A stretch of DNA of 58,996 nt from Ectopseudomonas guguanensis (GTDB lineage: Bacteria; Pseudomonadota; Gammaproteobacteria; Pseudomonadales; Pseudomonadaceae). The first letter of the stretch is position 1; the number at the start of each line of letters is the position of its first letter. The stretch is from positions 1-58,996 of the forward strand of contig NZ_FNJJ01000020.1 of NCBI RefSeq assembly GCF_900104265.1. Direction: 5' to 3'. The notes beneath the pieces are model-generated. The model was given only the letters and a program-made list of their open reading frames with translations. It was not told the DNA's origin and ran no database searches. Both the position numbers and the translations under genes were made by a program. Shown piece by piece: positions 52,851 to 58,996 of this stretch.

Positions 52851-53162
52851 TTACTTCTCCACCTGGGCCTTCGGGGCCTTCTTCTTGAACATTTCCAGCA
52901 TGCGCCGGGTTACCAGGAAGCCGCCGAATACGTTGACCGCGGCCAGGGCCACGGCCAGGGTGCCCATGGTCTTGCCCAGCGGGGTGACGGTGAGAGCGGC
53001 GGCCAGCATGGCGCCGACGATCACGATCGCCGAGATGGCATTGGTCACGGCCATTAGCGGGGTGTGCAGGGCCGGGGTGACGTTCCATACCACGTGGTAG
53101 CCGACATAGATGGCCAGCACGAAGATGATCAGGTTGTAGATGCCGTCGGAAATCAGGTCCAT
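52851..53162 (-). CDS. pntAB: NAD(P) transhydrogenase subunit alpha part 2
   Basis: A 103-aa membrane protein equal to the C-terminal domain of E. coli PntA: DGIYNLIIFVLAIYVGYHVVWNVTPALHTPLMAVTNAISAIVIVGAML and a terminal VNVFGGFLVTRRMLEMFKKK. Split alpha subunits are normal in Pseudomonas. The ATG at 53162 follows AAGGAGTAGGGAC. Confidence 0.95.
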   Translation of the reverse strand: MDLISDGIYNLIIFVLAIYVGYHVVWNVTPALHTPLMAVTNAISAIVIVGAMLAAALTVTPLGKTMGTLAVALAAVNVFGGFLVTRRMLEMFKKKAPKAQVEK

Positions 53163-53173
53163 GTCCCTACTCC

Positions 53174-54295
<1,122 letters not shown>

Positions 54296-54475
54296 GTCTA
54301 ATCTCCTGCGTGATCTTTTTTGTGAACCGGTGCACTGCGCTGGCACGCCGGCGATTGGGGATCAGCACAAAACCTGCCCGAACTCGACGGGCGCGGCGAT
54401 TGTGCAATCGATCGCGGACCCTTACAAGAAGTTATGGAGTAAAAAAAATGGATTACTACAAGTAATGGGTCTATG

Positions 54476-54765
54476 AGGGATTTTTATACTGGGCGCAGGC
54501 CCCGCCATATCTGGGGGAGAGCAGAGCCAGCGGGCGTTGCAGGCCCAATGGAGCATTCATGCAGCGAATAGCCGTTGGTCGCTTTTACTGCCTTGTGAAA
54601 AGTAGCGAACGGGGCGTTCGAAATAGTTGAATGCCCCGAAAGTACTGGTGTGACGCGGATTGATGCACAGGAGGCGTTGTAGTGTGACCGCCGCTTCGCT
54701 ACCCGTTTCGTTTCTGCTCTCAGCAGGCGCGCCCTGTGCAGTGGCGATGCGCATGCCGGGGGGCT
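54476..54765. other. Intergenic region without a supported gene
   Basis: About 290 bp between the pnt promoter region and gcdR. It contains a short dyad (GGGGCGTTCGAAATAGTTGA then ATGCCCC, around 54612-54637) and CTTTTACTGCCTTGTGAAAAG, resembling Pseudomonas dispersed repeats. A 70-codon minus-strand frame overlaps the gcdR stop but looks non-coding. Confidence 0.5.
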
Positions 54766-55662
54766 TCATCCTTCGCGGTAGGCCGCGGCCTGCGCCAGTA
54801 GCCAGTCGCGGAAGGCCTTGAGCGCCGAGGACTCGGCCTTGCGCTCCGGCACCATCAGGTAATAGGCGCGGTCGTTGTTGGGCACGGCGCGGTCGAGGGC
54901 GATGACCAGGCTGCCTTCCGCCAGTTCGCGCTGAATCAGGAAGGGCGGGATCAATGCGACGCCCATCTCATGCCGTGCTGCCTGGGCCAGCATGGAGAAC
55001 AGCTCCAGGCGCGGGCCGGTCATGTCGCGCGGCACGCTCATGCCCTGGGCGGCGAACCACTGACGCCAGGCATAGGGGCGAGTGGTCTGCTGCAGCAGCG
55101 GTAGCGCAGCGATGCGTTCGGCTGTGGCGGGCTTATCGCCCAGCAGCGCCGGGCTGCAGACCGGCAGCAGATGCTCGTGCATCAGAAAGTGCGCCTCGGT
55201 ACCGGACCATTCGGCATCGCCGTAATAGATCGCAGCATCGAAGTGGGTATCGGCGAACAGGAACGGGCGGGTGCGGTTGGTCAGGTGTACCGTCACTTCC
55301 GGGTGCAGTTGCTGGAAGGCGCGCAGGCGCGGCACCAGCCATTGCGTACCGAAGGTCGGCACCACCGCCAGTTCGATACTGGTCGTGCCCTGATTACCCA
55401 TCAGCGCCAGGGTATCGCGCTCCACTGCATCGAGTTGCGCCGCCACCTTGCGGCTATAGGCGACACCGGCCTCGGTCAGCACCACCCCGCGCCGTGAGCG
55501 GCGGAACAGTTCGACGTTGAGAAAGCTTTCCAGCCCGCCGATCTGCCTGCAGATCGCGCTCTGCGTCAGGTTGAGCTCGTCGGCCGCCTTGGTGAAGCTC
55601 TGGTGGCGGGCAGCCGACTCGAAGGCGATCAGGGCGGCGGTGCTGGGAATCTTGCGGCGCAT
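54766..55662 (-). CDS. gcdR: LysR-type regulator of glutarate catabolism
   Basis: A 298-aa LysR-family protein. The helix-turn-helix region is TAALIAFESAARHQSFTKAADELNLTQSAICRQIGGLESFL (about 8-48), followed by a standard effector domain. It is divergent from gcdH-gcdG, as PA0448 is from PA0447-PA0446, and probably activates them in response to glutarate or a related metabolite. It is of the GcvA-like subgroup by its N-terminus. Confidence 0.87.
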   Translation of the reverse strand: MRRKIPSTAALIAFESAARHQSFTKAADELNLTQSAICRQIGGLESFLNVELFRRSRRGVVLTEAGVAYSRKVAAQLDAVERDTLALMGNQGTTSIELAVVPTFGTQWLVPRLRAFQQLHPEVTVHLTNRTRPFLFADTHFDAAIYYGDAEWSGTEAHFLMHEHLLPVCSPALLGDKPATAERIAALPLLQQTTRPYAWRQWFAAQGMSVPRDMTGPRLELFSMLAQAARHEMGVALIPPFLIQRELAEGSLVIALDRAVPNNDRAYYLMVPERKAESSALKAFRDWLLAQAAAYREG

Positions 55663-55842
55663 TTATGCGTAAGCCTCACTCATGGGCGACAGATACGGCC
55701 ATTTAGGCTATCTCGAAGTGAGTGAAAAGCACAGGACTGTGCGAAATCTGCGTTTGTCCCTTGCGCTAAGCCGGCCTAGGATCAGTGTCATTCAGGGTCG
55801 GCAGTGTCGACCGCTCACTTCACCGCTTCGAGGTTTCTCGCG

Positions 55843-57021
55843 ATGGCCAAGGCAAGCTTCAACTGGATCGACCCGCTGCTGCTGGATCAGCAACTGACTG
55901 AAGAAGAGCGCATGGTGCGTGACAGTGCCCAGCAATTCGCCAATGACAAGTTGGCACCGCGCGTGCTGGAGGCATTCCGTCATGAGCGCACCGATCCTGC
56001 GATCTTCCGCGAGATGGGCGAAACCGGTCTGCTCGGCGCGACCATTCCCGAGGCCTACGGTGGCAGCGGCCTGAACTACGTGTGCTACGGCCTGATCGCT
56101 CGTGAAGTGGAGCGTATCGACTCCGGCTATCGCTCGATGATGAGCGTGCAGTCCTCGCTGGTGATGGTGCCGATCAATGAGTTCGGCAATGAAGCGACCA
56201 AGCAGAGGTACCTGCCCAAGCTGGCCAGCGGCGAATATATCGGCTGCTTCGGTCTGACCGAGCCGAACCATGGCTCCGATCCGGGCTCCATGGTCACCCG
56301 CGCCAAGAAGGTCGAGGGCGGCTACCGCCTGACCGGCAGCAAGATGTGGATCACCAATAGCCCGATCGCCGACGTATTCGTGGTCTGGGCCAAGGACGAC
56401 GCCGGCGAGATTCGCGGCTTCGTGCTGGAGAAGGGTTGGCAAGGTCTGTCCGCACCGGCGATTCATGGCAAGGTTGGGCTGCGCGCCTCGATCACCGGCG
56501 AGATCGTCATGGACAGCGTGTTCTGCCCCGAAGAGAACGCCTTCCCGGACGTGCGAGGCCTGCGCGGCCCGTTCACCTGCCTGAACTCGGCCCGTTACGG
56601 CATCAGCTGGGGCGCGCTGGGCGCCGCCGAGTTTTGCTGGCACACCGCGCGCCAGTACGTGCTGGATCGCCACCAGTTCGGCCGGCCGCTGGCGGCCAAT
56701 CAGCTGATCCAGAAGAAGCTGGCCGACATGCAGACCGAAATCACCCTGGCCCTGCAAGGCTGCCTGCGCCTCGGTCGGATGAAGGACGAAGGCGCCGCGG
56801 CCGTGGAAATCACCTCGATCATGAAGCGCAACAGCTGCGGCAAGGCCCTGGATATCGCTCGCATGGCGCGCGACATGCTGGGCGGCAACGGCATCAGCGA
56901 CGAGTTCGGTATCGCCCGCCATCTGGTCAACCTTGAGGTGGTCAACACCTACGAAGGCACCCATGACGTGCATGCGCTGATCCTCGGCCGTGCGCAGACC
57001 GGTATCCAGGCGTTCTTCTAA
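55843..57021 (+). CDS. gcdH: Glutaryl-CoA dehydrogenase
   Basis: A 392-aa FAD acyl-CoA dehydrogenase that oxidises and decarboxylates glutaryl-CoA to crotonyl-CoA in lysine and glutarate breakdown. Family motifs are CFGLTEPNHGSDPGSM (FAD/substrate loop), KMWITNSPIADVFVVWAK and the C-terminal VVNTYEGTHDVHALILGRA with catalytic base E371. The ATG at 55843 (MAKASFNWIDPLLL) has GAGG 13 bases upstream; a GTG at 55804 would add 13 residues not typical of the family. Confidence 0.95.
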   Translation: MAKASFNWIDPLLLDQQLTEEERMVRDSAQQFANDKLAPRVLEAFRHERTDPAIFREMGETGLLGATIPEAYGGSGLNYVCYGLIAREVERIDSGYRSMMSVQSSLVMVPINEFGNEATKQRYLPKLASGEYIGCFGLTEPNHGSDPGSMVTRAKKVEGGYRLTGSKMWITNSPIADVFVVWAKDDAGEIRGFVLEKGWQGLSAPAIHGKVGLRASITGEIVMDSVFCPEENAFPDVRGLRGPFTCLNSARYGISWGALGAAEFCWHTARQYVLDRHQFGRPLAANQLIQKKLADMQTEITLALQGCLRLGRMKDEGAAAVEITSIMKRNSCGKALDIARMARDMLGGNGISDEFGIARHLVNLEVVNTYEGTHDVHALILGRAQTGIQAFF

Positions 57022-57023
57022 TA

Positions 57024-57079
57024 GTAGGGTGCGCTGTGCGCACCACCGAGTGGTTCATGGTGCGCGCGGCGCACCCTAC
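57024..57079. repeat. REP-like element between gcdH and gcdG
   Basis: GTAGGGTGCGCTGTGCGCAC (from 57024) faces GGTGCGCGCGGCGCACCCTA (to 57078 plus one C), with a 14-base spacer. It starts two bases after the gcdH stop and ends nine bases before gcdG, so it fills the whole operon gap. Confidence 0.8.
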
Positions 57080-57088
57080 GGAGTTCCC

Positions 57089-58312
57089 ATGACCGGTGCC
57101 CTGTCCCATATCCGTGTCCTCGACCTGTCTCGTGTGCTCGCCGGCCCCTGGTGCGGGCAGATCCTGGGTGATCTGGGTGCCGAGGTGATCAAGGTCGAGC
57201 GACCGGGAAGCGGGGACGACACTCGACACTGGGGGCCTCCCTATATAAAGGACGCTGAAGGCAATGATTCGCGTGAGGCGGCTTACTTCCAGAGTGCCAA
57301 TCGCAACAAGCAATCCCTGACCCTGGACTTCACCCAGCCTGAAGGGCAGCGTCTGGTTCGTGAGCTGGTCGCGCAGTGCGATGTCTTGCTGGAGAACTTC
57401 AAGGTCGGCGGGTTGGCGGCCTACGGCCTCGACTATGAATCGCTCAAGGCAATTAATCCGCGCCTGATCTACTGCTCCATCACCGGTTTCGGCCAGACCG
57501 GCCCCTACGCCAAGCGTGCCGGTTACGACTTCATGATCCAGGGGCTCGGCGGTCTGATGAGTCTGACCGGGCGCCCGGAAGGTGAAGAGGGGGCGGGACC
57601 GATGAAGGTCGGCGTGGCGCTGACCGATATCCTTACCGGGCTCTATGCCACCGTGGGCGTGCTGGCCGCGTTGAATCAGCGTGAGCAGTCCAATATCGGC
57701 CAGCATATAGATGTGGCATTGCTCGACGTGCAGGTCGCCTGTCTGGCCAACCAGGCCATGAACTACCTGGCAACGGGTGTATCGCCCAGGCGTCTGGGTA
57801 ATGCCCACCCCAATATCGTGCCGTACCAGGACTTCCCCAGCGCTGACGGCAACTTCATCCTGGCCGTGGGTAATGACGGTCAGTTCCGCAAGTTCTGCGA
57901 GGTCGCCGGCCTTCCGGCTTTGGCCGACGATCCGCGTTTTTCCACCAATAAGGCGCGGGTCGCGCATCGTGCCGAGCTGATTCCACTGCTGCGCCAGGCC
58001 ACTGTCTTCAAGACCACGGCGCAGTGGATCGAGCTGCTGGAGAAGGCCGGCGTGCCCTGTGGGCCGATCAACGACCTGCAGCAGGTGTTCGCCGATCCGC
58101 AGGTGCAGGCGCGTGGGCTGCGTCTCGACCTGCCCAACGCCATGGGCAGCACTACGCCGCAAGTCGCCAGTCCGCTGCGCCTATCTGCTACGCCAGTGGC
58201 TTATCGCTCGGCTCCGCCGTTGTTGGGGCAGCACACCGAGGCCCTGTTGCAACGGCTGCTAGGTATGAGCGAAACACAGGTCGCTGAGTTGCGTGAGGCG
58301 GGTGTGATCTGA
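57089..58312 (+). CDS. gcdG: Family III CoA-transferase (succinyl-CoA:glutarate CoA-transferase)
   Basis: A 407-aa CaiB/BaiF-type CoA-transferase that activates glutarate to glutaryl-CoA for GcdH. It opens LSHIRVLDLSRVLAGPWCGQILGDLGAEVIKVERPGSGDDTRHWGPP, the family signature. The catalytic aspartate is probably in the GVALTDILTGLYAT segment near residue 180. Assignment of glutarate as substrate rests on its position after gcdH. ATG at 57089 uses CGGAGTTCCC, which begins at the end of the REP element. Confidence 0.92.
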   Translation: MTGALSHIRVLDLSRVLAGPWCGQILGDLGAEVIKVERPGSGDDTRHWGPPYIKDAEGNDSREAAYFQSANRNKQSLTLDFTQPEGQRLVRELVAQCDVLLENFKVGGLAAYGLDYESLKAINPRLIYCSITGFGQTGPYAKRAGYDFMIQGLGGLMSLTGRPEGEEGAGPMKVGVALTDILTGLYATVGVLAALNQREQSNIGQHIDVALLDVQVACLANQAMNYLATGVSPRRLGNAHPNIVPYQDFPSADGNFILAVGNDGQFRKFCEVAGLPALADDPRFSTNKARVAHRAELIPLLRQATVFKTTAQWIELLEKAGVPCGPINDLQQVFADPQVQARGLRLDLPNAMGSTTPQVASPLRLSATPVAYRSAPPLLGQHTEALLQRLLGMSETQVAELREAGVI

Positions 58313-58384
58313 GCTTGTTGCCCTATATAGAAGAGGGAAAAAGGGGCGCTGATCCGTTTTGCGCAATTTTTTGCATATCAGGGG

Positions 58385-58412
58385 TTTACAGCACGCTGTG
58401 CTCATGTAGAAT
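58385..58412 (+). promoter_or_regulatory. rRNA operon promoter P1 (sigma-70)
   Basis: -35 TTTACA (58385-58390), 16-bp spacer, -10 TAGAAT (58407-58412), followed by a GC-rich GCGCGCCTC discriminator expected for stringent control. Confidence 0.8.
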
Positions 58413-58491
58413 GCGCGCCTCGCTGAGACGAACCCAGGTTTGACGAAGCGCTAAGTTGTTGAGATAGAAAGAAAATTTCTTCAAAAACAAC

Positions 58492-58519
58492 TTGACGGAG
58501 TAACGAGGTGCTGTAGAAT
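58492..58519 (+). promoter_or_regulatory. rRNA operon promoter P2
   Basis: -35 TTGACG (58492-58497), 16-bp spacer, -10 TAGAAT (58514-58519), GCGCGCCTC discriminator, with an A/T-rich UP-like tract (AGAAAGAAAATTTCTTC) just upstream. Confidence 0.85.
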
Positions 58520-58602
58520 GCGCGCCTCACCGAAGCGGAAGAGATGAAGCTGAGGTTGCTGCAAGTTGTTGAGTAGAAAGAAAAAATTCTTCGAAAAACA
58601 GC

Positions 58603-58630
58603 TTGACAGAAAGAAAGGCTGCTGTAGAAT
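58603..58630 (+). promoter_or_regulatory. rRNA operon promoter P3
   Basis: -35 TTGACA (58603-58608), 16-bp spacer, -10 TAGAAT (58625-58630), GCGCGGCCTC discriminator. It and P2 carry near-identical UP-like tracts, showing tandem duplication of a unit of about 110 bp. Confidence 0.87.
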
Positions 58631-58664
58631 GCGCGGCCTCGGTTGAGATGAAAGCTTAACCAAC

Positions 58665-58676
58665 TGTTCTTTAACA
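58665..58676 (+). promoter_or_regulatory. boxA antitermination site in rRNA leader
   Basis: TGTTCTTTAACA closely matches the TGCTCTTTAACA boxA core that recruits Nus factors. It lies between P3 and the 16S gene, 165 bases before the mature 5' end. Confidence 0.85.
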
Positions 58677-58840
58677 ACTGAATCAAGCAATTCGTGTGGG
58701 TGCTTGTGAGGTAAGACTGATAGTCGACAGATTATCAGCATCACAAAGCAACACTCGTGAATTCGAGAGTTACTCTTTTAAGTAAGAGATTTGCGATTGC
58801 TGAGCCAAGTTTAGGGTTTTCTCAAAACCCAAGCAGTATT

Positions 58841-58996
58841 GAACTGAAGAGTTTGATCATGGCTCAGATTGAACGCTGGCGGCAGGCCTAACACATGCAA
58901 GTCGAGCGGATGAGGGGAGCTTGCTCCCTGATTTAGCGGCGGACGGGTGAGTAATGCCTAGGAATCTGCCTGGTAGTGGGGGATAACGTTCCGAAA
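58841..58996 (+). rRNA. rrs: 16S ribosomal RNA (5' part)
   Basis: The gene begins GAACTGAAGAGTTTGATCAT and continues with the universal GGCTCAGATTGAACGCTGGC stretch, then runs off the right edge. The V1 region hairpin (GGGGAGCTTGCTCCC) and flanks are of Pseudomonas type. The leader from 58631 to 58840 holds boxA and small hairpins but no gene. Confidence 0.97.

Noticed and set aside
54557..54769. 70-codon frame overlapping the end of gcdR
   Set aside because: The ATGA overlap is tempting, but the product has no domain, and the DNA resembles dispersed repeats.

Overview
The window is a GC-rich stretch of a Pseudomonas chromosome. The 16S rRNA start at the right end reads as Pseudomonas, and a P. 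mendocina/P. oleovorans-type member is my best guess from memory of such sequences. Many gene neighbourhoods match P. aeruginosa PAO1 as I remember it: zwf-like/rpiR/pycR/pycA/pycB (PA5439-PA5435), the PA0069 to PA0059 region, and gcdR/gcdH/gcdG (PA0448-PA0446). These assignments come from recall and motif reading, not from a search.

Layout, left to right. Positions 1-60 hold the start of an Hcp (type VI secretion) gene with a plausible sigma-54 promoter. Next come a second-type glucose-6-phosphate dehydrogenase and a divergent RpiR/HexR-type regulator (0.3-3.3 kb). A periplasmic two-subunit molybdenum hydroxylase and its XdhC maturation factor follow (3.5-7.7 kb). A carbon-fixing block covers 7.8-14.8 kb: PycR, two-subunit pyruvate carboxylase PycAB, an SbtA-type bicarbonate transporter with a P-II-like partner, and a beta-carbonic anhydrase. 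The block 15-29.7 kb resembles PA0069-PA0059: an SOS-controlled radical SAM protein, a bile-acid-symporter-like transporter with an AraC regulator, YheV/PrlC, a gamma-carbonic anhydrase, a GNAT enzyme, HAD phosphatase, lipoproteins and OsmC.

Inside that block, at 22.5-25.5 kb, lies the most unusual region. It holds a 5' stump of csy1/cas8f (type I-F CRISPR-Cas) and solitary degenerate type I-F repeats on both sides, with an intact-looking HipBA toxin-antitoxin pair between them. I read it as the scar of a lost CRISPR-Cas locus that now holds HipBA.

The right half holds an LLM flavin oxidoreductase; a globin-PAS-GGDEF-EAL protein co-transcribed with a frameshifted PAS chemoreceptor; a TAXI-TRAP transporter; an NCS2 permease; a secreted zinc phospholipase C-like protein with a parvulin-type foldase; an orphan PilU-like ATPase; small transporters and a GFA protein; a DUF4105/DUF2388/DUF1127 cluster; the pntAA-pntAB-pntB transhydrogenase operon; and the glutarate (lysine) catabolic genes gcdR/gcdH/gcdG. 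The window ends in a ribosomal RNA operon with three tandem promoters and a boxA.

Non-coding space is dominated by REP-like palindromes of several families, notably GTAGCCCGGATGCAATCCGG, GTAGGGTGCGC and GTAGGAGCG types, plus one MITE-like element. No tRNA genes, complete insertion sequences or prophage genes were recognised.
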